A stretch of 64,000 nucleotides of DNA from Sinosporangium album (GTDB lineage: Bacteria > Actinomycetota > Actinomycetes > Streptosporangiales > Streptosporangiaceae), in contig NZ_FNCN01000005.1 of assembly GCF_900100605.1 (NCBI RefSeq), positions 38,828 through 102,827 on the forward strand, given 5' to 3'. Made by a program: the position numbers and the translations under genes. Below, in pieces: positions 27,216 to 36,216 of the stretch. How positions within the stretch are numbered: position 1 is the stretch's first letter; each line of letters begins with the position of its first letter. Below the pieces are notes generated by a model. It did no database searches, was not told the DNA's origin, and worked only from the letters and a program-made list of their open reading frames with translations.

Positions 27216-28115
27216 TCATTTGACCGAGCCGGCGAGCATCCCTTGCACGAAGTAGCGCTGGAATGCGAAGAAGAGAATCAACGGGATGAGGAGGGAGAGG
27301 AAAGCACCCGGCGCGAGGATGTCGACATTCGATTGGAATTGACGCATCTGCGACTGAAGTGCCTTCGTCATCGGTTGGTTCTCGGTGTCGGCGAAGACCA
27401 AGGCGACGAGCAGGTCATTCCAGACCCAGAGGAACTGGAAGATGCCCAGGGAGGCGATCGCGGGTTTGGCCAGCGGGAAGACGACGGTACTGAAGATCTT
27501 CCATTCCCCGGCGCCGTCCATGCGGGCGGCCTCCAGGAGTTCCCGGGGGATGCCCGCGAAGAAGTTGCGGAGCAGGAAGATGGCGAACGGCAGGCCGAAG
27601 GCGACATGGAAGAGCACCACGGCCGGGATGGAGCCGAAGATCCCGAGCGTGCCGTACAGACCCGCGATGGGGATGAGGGCGATCTGGATCGGCACGACCA
27701 GCAACCCGATCACGACCAGGAAAAGCGCGTCGCGGCCGGGGAACTCGATCCAGGCGAACGCGTAGCCCGCCATGGCGGCGATGCCGATGACGAGCAGCGT
27801 CGTCGGCACGGTGATCAGGATCGTGTTCCAGAACGAGGAGGTGAACCCGCTCGCCAGCAGGTTGGCGTAGTTGTCGAGCGTGATCTGGGCGGGCTGGGTG
27901 AGCAGCGTCCACCAGCCCGAAGAGGTGTTGGCCTCCTGCTCGCGGAGCGAGACCACGAACAGGCCCAAGGTGGGCATGAGCCAGAACAGGGCGATGACGA
28001 TGACGACGACCTGGAGCAGTCCGCCGCCGAGCCGGTCGATGATACGGGCCAGCGGACTGCGCTGGATCCCTTCCCTGTCGCGGGCGTGCTTCGGTTCGAG
28101 GGTCGCGGTGGTCAT
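27216..28115 (-). CDS. Carbohydrate ABC transporter permease (MalG/AglG type)
   Basis: Inner-membrane subunit of a sugar importer, 299 residues and six helices. It carries the EAA motif that docks the ATPase (LLEAARMDGAGEWKIFSTVV) and the typical C-terminus QRYFVQGMLAGSVK. The ATG at 28115 follows AGGGAG and overlaps the upstream permease stop (ATGA). Last gene of a binding protein-permease-permease operon with no ATPase gene. In actinomycetes such importers commonly share the MsiK ATPase; that is the likely arrangement here. Confidence 0.9.
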   Translation of the reverse strand: MTTATLEPKHARDREGIQRSPLARIIDRLGGGLLQVVVIVIALFWLMPTLGLFVVSLREQEANTSSGWWTLLTQPAQITLDNYANLLASGFTSSFWNTILITVPTTLLVIGIAAMAGYAFAWIEFPGRDALFLVVIGLLVVPIQIALIPIAGLYGTLGIFGSIPAVVLFHVAFGLPFAIFLLRNFFAGIPRELLEAARMDGAGEWKIFSTVVFPLAKPAIASLGIFQFLWVWNDLLVALVFADTENQPMTKALQSQMRQFQSNVDILAPGAFLSLLIPLILFFAFQRYFVQGMLAGSVK

Positions 28116-29470
28116 GACTGCTCCCTTTTGAACCGCCTGATGTTGAACATCATGAAGGGCAGCACCAGGATCAGCAGGAAGATCGCCAGGGCGCTGCCCA
28201 GCCCGTAGTCCCCGCCGCCGCCGAACGACACCCGCCACATCTCCAGGGCGACCACGTTCGCCTGAGGTTGCACCGAGCCGGGGGCGATGACGAAGACCAG
28301 GTCGAAGACCTTGAGTGTATTAATGATCATGGTGACGAAGACGACGAGTAAGACGGGTGACAGCAGTGGAACGGTGATCCGGCGGAACACCTGCCACTCG
28401 GTCGCGCCGTCCATGCGGGCGGCCTCCAGCGCGTCACGCGGGATGGAGGCGAGCCCCGCGGAGAGGAGCACCATCGCGAAACCCGCCCAGACCCAGATGA
28501 ACGCGGCGATGATGGCCGGCGTGATCAATGTCGGGCCGAGCCATGACAGGCCGTTGAAGGGCGCTTCGAAGTTCTCGCGCGGCAGCCGTACGACGTGGTC
28601 CCCCGAGGTTAACTCGGGGAAGCTGAACGTGCCGTCGTTCGCCGTGGTGGTGGTCGCGACGACGGTTCCGTCGCGCAGGGCCTCCACGGTGACCCCGGCC
28701 AGCGCCTTCTCGTCCACGTCGACCTTCTCGGGGGCCCCGCCTCCACCGGGTGTGAAGTCAAGCCACACCGTGCCGTTGATCCCGGCGGTCCCCTGGCCGG
28801 GAGTCTTGGCGGGTGCGGTGGAGGCGGGGAGCATGTCGGGGCGCAGCCCCACAAGTGGCACGAGAACGGTCTGCCCCGGCGAGACCGGTTGACGTGTCAC
28901 CACTGCACCGTCCGACGCGACGACCGGTGCCTGGTCGTTCTCCCGGGGGCGAGCGCCTGGAATGCCGCTCCCCGAGCTGAAGATGTCGCGCACGGAGGTG
29001 ATCACCGCGTTGGCCACCCCGCGGTCGGGGTCCTGCTCGTAGACGAACCGGAAGATGACTCCCGAGGCCATGAGGGAGACGGCCATCGGCATGAACACCA
29101 CGAGTTTGAACGCGGTCGCCCAGCGGATGCGCTCGGTCATCACCGCGAAGATGAGTCCGACCACCGTCACCAGGGCCGGTGCGACGGCCACCCAGATCAG
29201 GGTGTTCCTGATCGTCGTGAGCATGGCCGAGTCGGTGAAGATGGATACGTAGTTGTCGACCCCGACGAAGGTGGAGCCGCTCGCGTCGAACAGGCTGCGG
29301 AAGATCGAGTAGACGATCGGGTAGATCACCATCACGCCCAGCAGGAGCACCGCCGGGAGCAGGAACCACACCGCCATCTTGGGGGAGGGGCCGAGGCGTT
29401 TGCCGGTCGCCGCGGGGGGGCGGGGCGTGCCGCGGGTCGCGGCACGCCTACCGGCTGTCTTCGTGGTCAC
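28112..29470 (-). CDS. Carbohydrate ABC transporter permease (MalF/AglF type) with beta-domain insert
   Basis: First membrane subunit of the importer, 452 residues, about 150 more than usual. Helices lie at about 33-58, 86-112, 118-143 and 311-345, with two more after the EAA loop (LEAARMDGATEWQVFRRITV). Residues 148-308, between helices 3 and 4, form an extracytoplasmic insert. Its second half (about 228-297) reads as a carboxypeptidase-regulatory-like or Ig-like beta fold (GVTVEALRDGTVVATTTT, ANDGTFSFPEL). E. coli MalF also has a large external loop, but between core helices 1 and 2. The stop overlaps the next permease, and the start overlaps the binding-protein stop. Confidence 0.88.
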   Translation of the reverse strand: MTTKTAGRRAATRGTPRPPAATGKRLGPSPKMAVWFLLPAVLLLGVMVIYPIVYSIFRSLFDASGSTFVGVDNYVSIFTDSAMLTTIRNTLIWVAVAPALVTVVGLIFAVMTERIRWATAFKLVVFMPMAVSLMASGVIFRFVYEQDPDRGVANAVITSVRDIFSSGSGIPGARPRENDQAPVVASDGAVVTRQPVSPGQTVLVPLVGLRPDMLPASTAPAKTPGQGTAGINGTVWLDFTPGGGGAPEKVDVDEKALAGVTVEALRDGTVVATTTTANDGTFSFPELTSGDHVVRLPRENFEAPFNGLSWLGPTLITPAIIAAFIWVWAGFAMVLLSAGLASIPRDALEAARMDGATEWQVFRRITVPLLSPVLLVVFVTMIINTLKVFDLVFVIAPGSVQPQANVVALEMWRVSFGGGGDYGLGSALAIFLLILVLPFMMFNIRRFKREQS

Positions 29471-30789
29471 TTCCAGGCCTTCTTGGCCTCGGCCTCAAGC
29501 TTGCCCTGGATGCCCTTGACGTCGGAGGGGTCACGCACGAAGTCCTGGAGGAGCTTCCACTGGCCCTTGCCGTCGGTGCCGCCGAAAGCGCTCGGAGCAA
29601 GGTCGGACATGTCATACCGTACGGCTTCGCCGGCTGAGACGATCGTCTGCGCCAGCTGGCGGGTCATGTCGCTCGGGTAGATGTCGGGAGAGACATTGCG
29701 GTTGGGAGACAGGTACCCGGGGAGCTTCGCCCAGATCTCGCCGCCCTCCTTGGAGGCGAGGAACGCGAGCAGCGCCATCGCGCCCTTCCCGTCCTTGAGC
29801 GCCACCGCGATGTCCCCGCCCAGCACCACCGGATCGGTGTCCCCGGCCTTCGGGAACGGGAAGATCTTGGCCTCCTCCCCGACCTTGGCGCCGGCCTCGC
29901 CCGCGGAGGCGGCCACGAAGTCGGCCTCGATGACCATGGCGGCCTTGTCCTGGCCGTAGACCTGGGTCACACAGGTCGGGAAGTCCGTCTGGAGAGCGCC
30001 GTTCGAACCGCCGAGCATGAGGTCTTTCTTCCCGGCGATCTGGGCGATCTTCTTGAGCGCCTCCGCGACGGTCGGGTCGGTCCAGGGAATCTCATGCTTG
30101 GAGAGCTTCGTATAGTTCTCCGGCCCGGCGGTGGAAAGGTAGACGTTCTCAAACAGGTCGGTCAGCGTCCAGCCCGACGCCCCGCACAGAGCGAAAGGCG
30201 CGGTGCCGGAGTCGGCGATGGACTGCGCCGCCTTGATGAGGTCGTCCCAGGTCTTGGGAGGCTGCACGCCCGCGTTCTCGAAGGCCGCACTGCGATACCA
30301 GATCAGCGACTTGTGCGCCGCCTTCACCAGCACGCCGTACGGTTTCCCGTCGGCCGAGCCGAGCTCCTTCCAATACGGCGTGTAGTTCTGGTCCACCTGG
30401 GTGAGGACGTCTGCGCCGAGCGGCTTGAGCGCGTTCTGGTCGGCGTACTGCTGCACCAGACCCGGCTGCGGCAGAATCGCGATGTCGGGCGGGTTGCCGC
30501 CCTGGATGCGCGGGCCGAGATAGGCGCCGGTGTCCTCGCCGGTGGAGGCGTAGGTCACCTCCGCCCCGGTCTTCGCCTCGAAGGCCGCGAGGACCTGCTC
30601 GAAGTTCTTCTGCTCTTCTCCGGTCCACTTGGCGGCGACTTCGATCTTCACCCCCTGCAGTTCCTTCGCGGCCTGTGAAGGAGCCGCACTGTCGCCACCG
30701 GTCGCGGGCGGTGCGGCCTCGCCGCCGCCGCAGGCGGTGGCGGCGAGCGCGAGGCCGGCGGTCATGGTGACGACTTTGTAGATACGCAT
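29467..30789 (-). CDS. Sugar-binding lipoprotein (AglE-like)
   Basis: Extracellular solute-binding protein, 440 residues. The lipobox is AATAC (Cys20). The family-like opening is VEVAAKWTGEEQKNFEQVL, followed by GGNPPDIAILPQPGLVQQYA and KTWDDLIKAAQSI. This pattern is closest to alpha-glucoside-binding AglE proteins. GGAGG lies ten bases before the ATG. The stop overlaps the permease start by four bases, tying it to the two permeases as one importer. An alpha-glucoside or trehalose substrate is inferred from the pattern and from the nearby TreS. Confidence 0.88.
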   Translation of the reverse strand: MRIYKVVTMTAGLALAATACGGGEAAPPATGGDSAAPSQAAKELQGVKIEVAAKWTGEEQKNFEQVLAAFEAKTGAEVTYASTGEDTGAYLGPRIQGGNPPDIAILPQPGLVQQYADQNALKPLGADVLTQVDQNYTPYWKELGSADGKPYGVLVKAAHKSLIWYRSAAFENAGVQPPKTWDDLIKAAQSIADSGTAPFALCGASGWTLTDLFENVYLSTAGPENYTKLSKHEIPWTDPTVAEALKKIAQIAGKKDLMLGGSNGALQTDFPTCVTQVYGQDKAAMVIEADFVAASAGEAGAKVGEEAKIFPFPKAGDTDPVVLGGDIAVALKDGKGAMALLAFLASKEGGEIWAKLPGYLSPNRNVSPDIYPSDMTRQLAQTIVSAGEAVRYDMSDLAPSAFGGTDGKGQWKLLQDFVRDPSDVKGIQGKLEAEAKKAWK

Positions 30790-30848
30790 ATGGCATTGCC
30801 TCCGGTGGGCTGGTCACTGTTCAGCGGGGGTGACAGTGGAGGAGGTAG

Positions 30849-30869
30849 GGCGCCCGGTGCCCGGGCGCC
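30849..30869 (-). other. Intercistronic hairpin between the two binding-protein genes
   Basis: GGCGCCCGG and CCGGGCGCC form a 9-bp stem around TGC. It lies between the upstream LpqY-like gene and the AglE-like gene. It may attenuate read-through or stabilise mRNA; no T-run follows on the minus strand. Confidence 0.5.
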
Positions 30870-30897
30870 GTTACGGGTGCCTGAGGTCAGGCGCCGG

Positions 30898-32169
30898 CTA
30901 GCGGGCGCGGATGATCTCGTCGAGTTCCGCCCTCATGGCGGAGACGACCTCGCTGGTCGACTCCGTGAAAGGCGGGGTGAAAGCACGGGAGACGGCGCTC
31001 GCTATGACCAGGCTGACCTGGTTGTATTTGGCGCTGACCGGCCGGAGCCTGGCTGTGAGCAGGCTGTCCTTGAGAACGGGAAGATAAGGAAAACGCCGGA
31101 TGAGTTCCGGGTCGTCGTAAAGCTCGGCCCAGACCGGCGGGAACGACCCTTCGGTCAGGACGAGCCGTTGGTTGGACAGGCCGGTGAAGTACCTGATGAA
31201 CTTCAGCGCGGAATCCTGTCGCTTGGAAAAGGCGCTGATCGCCAGGTTGACGCCGCCGAGTGAACTCGCCCCCGGCCCCTCAAGACCGGGGAGCCGGGTC
31301 ACCGCGAACTTTCCGGCGACAGGCGATTGAGTGGCCGGGCCATAGCCGTGCGGCCAGTTGCGGGCGAATGCGAGACGCCCTTCCTGGAACGCCAGCCTGG
31401 ATTCCTCTTCCTTGTAGGAGAGGGACTCCTTGGGAATCCACCCCTCGCGAAGTCCTTGCGCGAGGAAGTCGAGCCCCGCCGCGGCCCTGTCGTTGTCCAT
31501 GGTCACGCGCGTGCCGTCCGGGCTGAGGATCTGCCCGCCCGCCGAATGTACGGCTTCCGCGAAGTTGACGGTCAGTCCCTCGTAGGCGAGGAACTGGCCG
31601 GCGTAACCCCCGATGTCATGTTTCTTGCTGAGAACTGAAGCCTGTTTCCGCAGCTCCGCCCAGGTCTTCGGCGGAGCGAACCCCTCTTTCTTCAAAAGAT
31701 CCTTGCGGTAGTAGAGCAGCCCCGCATTACTCGTGTACGGCACCGCCCACAGTTTGTCCCTGTAGACCGCCGTGTCCACCACCGTCGGCAGGAACCTATC
31801 GAGAGGGAACATGCCTCTCTCCAGGGGGATGATCCAGCCGGCGTCGGCGAACTCCGCGGTCCATACGACATCCAGACCTATGACGTCGTACTTATCGCTT
31901 CTGGCTTGCAGGTTCGCCACCACTTGCGCCCGCTGTTCATCGGACGCCTCGGGCAGCTCGATCAACGTGACCCGCTCGGACGGGTGGTCCCGGTTCCACC
32001 TGTCGAGCAGTGGTTGGAGGTAGGCCGTCGTGTCGCGACCGGTCGCGAACGTGAACGGGCCCGTCCCTCCGACTCTGTCATCGCTATGGATCTCCTGCGT
32101 CCCCCCTACGGTGCATGACGCCAGCAGCAGCAGCACTGCCAGCGTTACAGCTACCGGTGGGCGAGGCAT
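30898..32169 (-). CDS. Sugar-binding lipoprotein (LpqY/ThuE-like)
   Basis: Second solute-binding lipoprotein, 423 residues, with lipobox LLASC near residue 19. Internal sequence YDVIGLDVVWTAEFADAGW and the following PLERGMFPLDRFLPTVVD resemble trehalose-binding proteins of the LpqY/ThuE group. GGAGGAT precedes the ATG. It lies upstream of the AglE-like gene on the same strand but is separated by 108 bases and a hairpin, so it may be expressed at a different level. No permeases of its own are adjacent; it may share the pair downstream. The divergent neighbour is a PadR regulator with an inverted repeat between them. Confidence 0.85.
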   Translation of the reverse strand: MPRPPVAVTLAVLLLLASCTVGGTQEIHSDDRVGGTGPFTFATGRDTTAYLQPLLDRWNRDHPSERVTLIELPEASDEQRAQVVANLQARSDKYDVIGLDVVWTAEFADAGWIIPLERGMFPLDRFLPTVVDTAVYRDKLWAVPYTSNAGLLYYRKDLLKKEGFAPPKTWAELRKQASVLSKKHDIGGYAGQFLAYEGLTVNFAEAVHSAGGQILSPDGTRVTMDNDRAAAGLDFLAQGLREGWIPKESLSYKEEESRLAFQEGRLAFARNWPHGYGPATQSPVAGKFAVTRLPGLEGPGASSLGGVNLAISAFSKRQDSALKFIRYFTGLSNQRLVLTEGSFPPVWAELYDDPELIRRFPYLPVLKDSLLTARLRPVSAKYNQVSLVIASAVSRAFTPPFTESTSEVVSAMRAELDEIIRAR

Positions 32170-32195
32170 GGGATCCTCCGCTGTTCAGAGCTATG

Positions 32196-32212
32196 CATAC
32201 CTGTTAGGTATG
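32196..32212. promoter_or_regulatory. Inverted repeat, candidate PadR operator
   Basis: CATACCT-GTT-AGGTATG has perfect 7-bp arms. It lies 27 bases before the LpqY-like start and 87 bases before the PadR start, in position to control both. The link to PadR is inferred. Confidence 0.5.
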
Positions 32213-32298
32213 TCGTCGAATGCATGCATGTTATCCATAGCGGTAATGTGAACGTCAACACACAGGGCGATTACGCTCCCGTAACGGAGGAGATGGGT

Positions 32299-32805
32299 GT
32301 GCGGCTGCCGCTGCTGGCGCTCCTGGCCAAGGAACCTGCCCATGGTTACGAGCTCAAACAGGCCCTGGAGCTGACCTTCGGCGCCGCCTACCCCTCGCCC
32401 AACATCGGCCAGATCTATGTCACGCTGGGCCGGCTGGAGAAGGACGGACTTGTTCGCGCGGTGGCTGTGGAGCAGTCCAACCGCCCCAACAAGAAGGTCT
32501 ACTATCTGACCGAAGACGGCCGGGAGGCGCTCACCACATGGGCCGACGGCATCGTGGAGGGGCCACGCGTGCGTGACGAGTTCTTCATGAAGCTCGTCCT
32601 CGCCCCGATGACCGGCATCGCCGACCGCTCCGCGCTGATCGGGCGCCAGACCCGCCACTTCCTCGGGATCATGCGGGATCTCCACCATCTCGCGGAGACG
32701 ACCCCACCCGAAGACCGCTTCGCGCATCTTCTGATCGAGGGCGCCATGCTCCACCTGCAGGCCGATCTCGACTGGTTGGAGCGGTGCCGGGAAGAGCTGA
32801 CGTGA
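32299..32805 (+). CDS. PadR-family transcriptional regulator
   Basis: DNA-binding repressor family, 168 residues. The winged helix is at about 1-85 (LPLLALLAKEPAHGYELKQA, then LGRLEKDGLVRAV and KKVYYLTEDGREAL). A C-terminal helical dimerisation region ends DLDWLERCREEL. GTG at 32299 has GGAGGAG six bases upstream; an ATG two codons earlier abuts the ribosome site. PadR genes often precede and control ABC exporters, and an ABC ATPase/FtsX pair follows 31 bases later on the same strand. Confidence 0.88.
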   Translation: MRLPLLALLAKEPAHGYELKQALELTFGAAYPSPNIGQIYVTLGRLEKDGLVRAVAVEQSNRPNKKVYYLTEDGREALTTWADGIVEGPRVRDEFFMKLVLAPMTGIADRSALIGRQTRHFLGIMRDLHHLAETTPPEDRFAHLLIEGAMLHLQADLDWLERCREELT

Positions 32806-32836
32806 CACACTGCGCAACTTTAAGCAAGGTACTTAT

Positions 32837-33583
32837 ATGAGCAACGATCCCGTTGTGAGGACCGTCAATCTGGTCAAGATCTACCAGAACGGCGGAGTGC
32901 CGGTGCCGGCCGTGCGCGGCATAGACCTCTCGGTCGAACCTGGCAGCTTCACCGCCATCACCGGGCCGTCCGGCTCGGGCAAATCCACGCTGGTCCACAT
33001 GCTGGGCGGGCTCGATCCCCGCACCAGCGGCGAGATCTGGATGTCCGGCAAACGCGTCGACACCCTCTCCGAAAGCGCCTGGGCGCTGCTCCGGCGCGAA
33101 CGCATCGGGCTCGTCTTCCAGTTCTTCAACCTCATCGGCAACATGACCGTCGCCGACAACGTCGAACTCCCCGCCCTCCTGGCCGGAGCGACACCCCGCG
33201 AAGCGCGCGAACGCCGCGAATACCTCCTCGGTGAACTCGGCCTCGCCGACCGCGCCGACGACTCCCCCACCCGCCTCGCCGGCGGCGAACAGCAGCGCGT
33301 CGCCCTCGCCCGCGCCCTCGCCAACCGGCCCAGCCTCCTCCTCGCCGACGAGCCCACCGGCAACCTCGACAGCCGCAACACCCGCGACGTCCTGCGCCTC
33401 CTCAGCCAGGTCCACAAAGACGGCCAGACCATCATCATGGTCACCCACGACGCGCGCGTCGCCAGCCTCGCCGACCGTCTCGTCACCCTCCTCGACGGCC
33501 AGATCGTCGACGACGGCTCCATCCCCGCCCCCCGCCGCCGCCCCCTAGGCCGCGCCGGCGACGTCATCGAACTCCACGGCTAG
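32837..33583 (+). CDS. ABC transporter ATPase (LolD/MacB type)
   Basis: Cytoplasmic ATPase of an exporter or mechanotransmission ABC system, 248 residues. Walker A is GPSGSGKST (43-51). The Q-loop region is LVFQFFNLIGNMT, the signature LAGGEQQR (variant of LSGGQ), Walker B LLLADEPTG and the H-loop VTHDAR. The pattern matches partners of FtsX-type permeases, the next gene. It is probably controlled by the PadR regulator upstream. What it moves (lipid, peptide or drug) cannot be read from sequence. Confidence 0.92.
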   Translation: MSNDPVVRTVNLVKIYQNGGVPVPAVRGIDLSVEPGSFTAITGPSGSGKSTLVHMLGGLDPRTSGEIWMSGKRVDTLSESAWALLRRERIGLVFQFFNLIGNMTVADNVELPALLAGATPREARERREYLLGELGLADRADDSPTRLAGGEQQRVALARALANRPSLLLADEPTGNLDSRNTRDVLRLLSQVHKDGQTIIMVTHDARVASLADRLVTLLDGQIVDDGSIPAPRRRPLGRAGDVIELHG

Positions 33584-33650
33584 CCACACATGCACACACC
33601 CCCCAAAAACAACCCCAAAGACCCAACCACCCCCCCCAGCCCCACACCCG

Positions 33651-33746
33651 ACCAGAGCGCGCAAGAGGGCGCAAGCGAAACTCCCGGGCACGAGCTCAAC
33701 CAGAGCGCGCAAGAGGGCGCAAGCGAAACTCCCGGGCACGAGCTCA
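33651..33746 (+). repeat. 48-bp tandem repeat, two copies
   Basis: Two identical 48-bp units at 33651-33698 and 33699-33746, with a degenerate third start to about 33770. They lie between the ABC ATPase stop and the permease. If translated in the permease frame, each encodes a 16-residue unit (QSAQEGASETPGHELN). Confidence 0.9.
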
Positions 33747-33780
33747 ATCCGGGAGCGCGAGAGGGCGCCGGTCCCTGGAC

Positions 33781-33903
33781 TGACGAACGCAGGGAGCGCA
33801 GCGACCGGAGTGAGGAGGGAAGGGATCGGGTCAAGAGCCCTCTCGCCGCGGCGCGCAGCGCCGCAATCAAAAACAGCCCTCTCGCCGCGGCGCGCAGCGC
33901 CGC
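33781..33903. repeat. REP-like element, second locus
   Basis: From 33809 this matches the window start (1-60). The hairpin GCGGCGC-GCA-GCGCCGC occurs twice, within 29-bp units at 33836-33864 and 33875-33903. A flank of AGGGAGCGCAGCGACCGGAG precedes it. The hairpin differs from that at 41-57 by a compensating base pair. Confidence 0.7.
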
Positions 33904-33904
33904 C

Positions 33905-36172
33905 ATGGGAAGAGCCGCCATAAGCAGGTGGGTAGTACGTGATCTCAAAGCGCGGAGGTGGGAGGCTCTCCTCGTCGTCATACTGGTCGCCGGGGTGGTG
34001 ACGGCGCTGATGGCCGCTGTCACCTTGCTGGAGGACCGCACGAACCCGTGGCGCGGCCTGTTCGACGAGTCCAACGGCGCGCACGTGTGGATCCACACGA
34101 ACGACGACCCGGACGTGGAGGCGCTGGCGCGGTTGAAGGATGTGGCCGCGGTGGCGGGGCCGTACCGTGCGGCGCCGGCGTCGTTGATGCAGCAGGGGCG
34201 CCGGGTGCCGGTGGCGTTGCGGGCGGTGCCGGTGGCGCTGCCCGCGGTTGCCCGGCCTTTGGTGCGGGAGGGGCGGTGGCTCGACATCTCGGCGGTGGAC
34301 GGGGTGGTGGTGGAGCGGTCGTTCGCCCGTGCGATGGGGTTGCGGCCTGGGTCTCCGATGACGGTCACCGCGTTGAACGGCGCCCGCCATCCCCTGGTCG
34401 TGGTGGGGGTCGCCGGCTCTTCGGATCAGGGTTTCTACCCCGAGTGGCCGGGTCTCGTCTGGGTGTTGCCTGAGACCTTGAACGGGATCGAGCCGGAGCG
34501 GGGCCGCAGTGAGTCGGTCGTGGGTCTGCGTATGGAGACGACTGACGCCGACGCGACGCGGCTGGTCGCCCAGCAGGTCGCCACGGTGCTGAAGAACCAG
34601 GTCAAACGTGTCTCCACCTGGCAGGAGATCCGCGCGTCGATGGAGCTGGACAACCGGCTTCTCGGCACGTTGCTCGGGTTCTTCGGCGTGGTCGGCTTGG
34701 TGGCCGCTGCCCTCGCCATCGCGAACGCGGCGGGTGGCAGGGTGCTCAGCCAGTTGAGGGATCTGGCGACGTTGAAGTCTCTCGGGTTCACCCGCGGCCA
34801 GATCGTGGGCACCTTGGTGGTCCAGCACGGCGGGATCGGCCTGTCCGGCGTTGTCCTTGGGTGGTTATGCGGTCATGTGCTGACCACTGTGGTCTTTGAA
34901 CGCACCCCGGTGCCGATGCAGTCGCTCGGCGTTCTCGTGGGGGCGACTCTGGTGGTGCTGGTCGTCGTGGGGGTGCCGGCCTGGCGGGGCGGGCGTACCG
35001 CCCCGATCCCCGCCGCCCCGGCCGCCCCGCTTCGGGGCCGCCTGTCGCGGCCCGCCCGTCTGGCCCTGCTCGTACGGCTACCGCCGGCTCTCGTGCTCGG
35101 CGTCCGCGATGCCGTCACCCGCCCGGCCCATGCAGCGCTCACCGCACTGGGCCTTGCCGTACCGATGATGCTGATCGTGGTGGGTTTGGGCTCTTGGGCG
35201 TCGCTCGATGCCTTTCTGGAGGACCCGCGCCGGGTGGGCCAGGCGGGTGCCCTGCATGTACGGCAGGGTGCCTTGCCGTCGGCCGACACCGTGCGGCTGG
35301 CCATGGCCGACCCGCGGGTGACGTCCGTCTTCCCGGGGACGGAGGTGGAGGCGCTGGTGCCGGGCCAGGCACGCACCGTGCTGGCGAGGGCGCTCGGCAC
35401 GTCGGCGCAGCCGTACCCGTTCAGCGTGGTCGAGGGGCGCATGTTCGCGGAACGGGGTGAGGCGGTGGCGGGCCAGGGGCTGTTCGACCTGCTCGGGGCG
35501 AAGATCGGTGACCGGGTGCGGCTCACGGTGGGCGGCACGCCGTTGATCGTGCGTTTCGTGGGCCGGGTCATCGAACCCGAGCGCGACGGCGAGGTGCTGT
35601 CGCTGGGGTTGGACAGTCTCGCGGTCAAGGACGCGGTGCCGGCGGGCTTCTACAGCCTGGTGCTGCGCGACGGCGCCGATCCCGCTGTGGTCCGCGCCGC
35701 GTTGCTGGCCGGGTCGAACGGGGTGCTGGAGGTGCGCCACGTGGTCAACCCCGCCGAGCGGCTGGCCGTCATCCGGCTGGTCGTCATCGCGTTGATCGCG
35801 GTCTTGGCCTTGGTGGGCCTGGCCAACCTGTTGACGGTGAACGCGCTCGGGCTGCGCGATCACGCGGCCGACCTCGTGGTGCTCAAGGCGATGGGTCTGA
35901 CGCCCAGGCAGGTGATGGCGACGATGGTCACGGGGACCGGTCTGATGGTGGTGGTCGGTGTGCTCGCCGGCACGCTGGCGGGGGCGTCCGCCGCGGCCTG
36001 GCTCATCGATCTGCAGGGGCACACGAGCGGTGTGGGGGCCGGGATCGGGCGCACGCCGACACCGCTGGTGCTGGCCGCCGCCGTCCTGCTCGCGGTGGGA
36101 GCGGCGCTGCTGGTGGCGCTCCTGCCGGCCAGGAAGGCGGCGCGTGCGAGGCTGCCTGTGACCGCGCGGTGA
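33905..36172 (+). CDS. FtsX-like ABC transporter permease
   Basis: Membrane subunit partnering the ATPase upstream, 755 residues. It begins with a cytoplasmic helix and first membrane span (AISRWVVRDLKARRWEALLV). A MacB-like periplasmic domain and three-helix FtsX domain follow (about 260-390), then a second half of the same kind (about 410-755) ending LLVALLPARKAARARLP. The reading frame is open back to an ATG at 33590, seven bases after the ATPase stop. That would add 105 repeat-encoded, low-complexity residues. I prefer the ATG at 33905 because the family fold starts there, but neither start has a good ribosome site. Exported substrate unknown. Confidence 0.82.
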   Translation: MGRAAISRWVVRDLKARRWEALLVVILVAGVVTALMAAVTLLEDRTNPWRGLFDESNGAHVWIHTNDDPDVEALARLKDVAAVAGPYRAAPASLMQQGRRVPVALRAVPVALPAVARPLVREGRWLDISAVDGVVVERSFARAMGLRPGSPMTVTALNGARHPLVVVGVAGSSDQGFYPEWPGLVWVLPETLNGIEPERGRSESVVGLRMETTDADATRLVAQQVATVLKNQVKRVSTWQEIRASMELDNRLLGTLLGFFGVVGLVAAALAIANAAGGRVLSQLRDLATLKSLGFTRGQIVGTLVVQHGGIGLSGVVLGWLCGHVLTTVVFERTPVPMQSLGVLVGATLVVLVVVGVPAWRGGRTAPIPAAPAAPLRGRLSRPARLALLVRLPPALVLGVRDAVTRPAHAALTALGLAVPMMLIVVGLGSWASLDAFLEDPRRVGQAGALHVRQGALPSADTVRLAMADPRVTSVFPGTEVEALVPGQARTVLARALGTSAQPYPFSVVEGRMFAERGEAVAGQGLFDLLGAKIGDRVRLTVGGTPLIVRFVGRVIEPERDGEVLSLGLDSLAVKDAVPAGFYSLVLRDGADPAVVRAALLAGSNGVLEVRHVVNPAERLAVIRLVVIALIAVLALVGLANLLTVNALGLRDHAADLVVLKAMGLTPRQVMATMVTGTGLMVVVGVLAGTLAGASAAAWLIDLQGHTSGVGAGIGRTPTPLVLAAAVLLAVGAALLVALLPARKAARARLPVTAR

Positions 36173-36193
36173 GGGATGATCCCGCGCGGTCTT

Positions 36194-36216
36194 TCGGACT
36201 CAGTCGGTTCTCGGAC

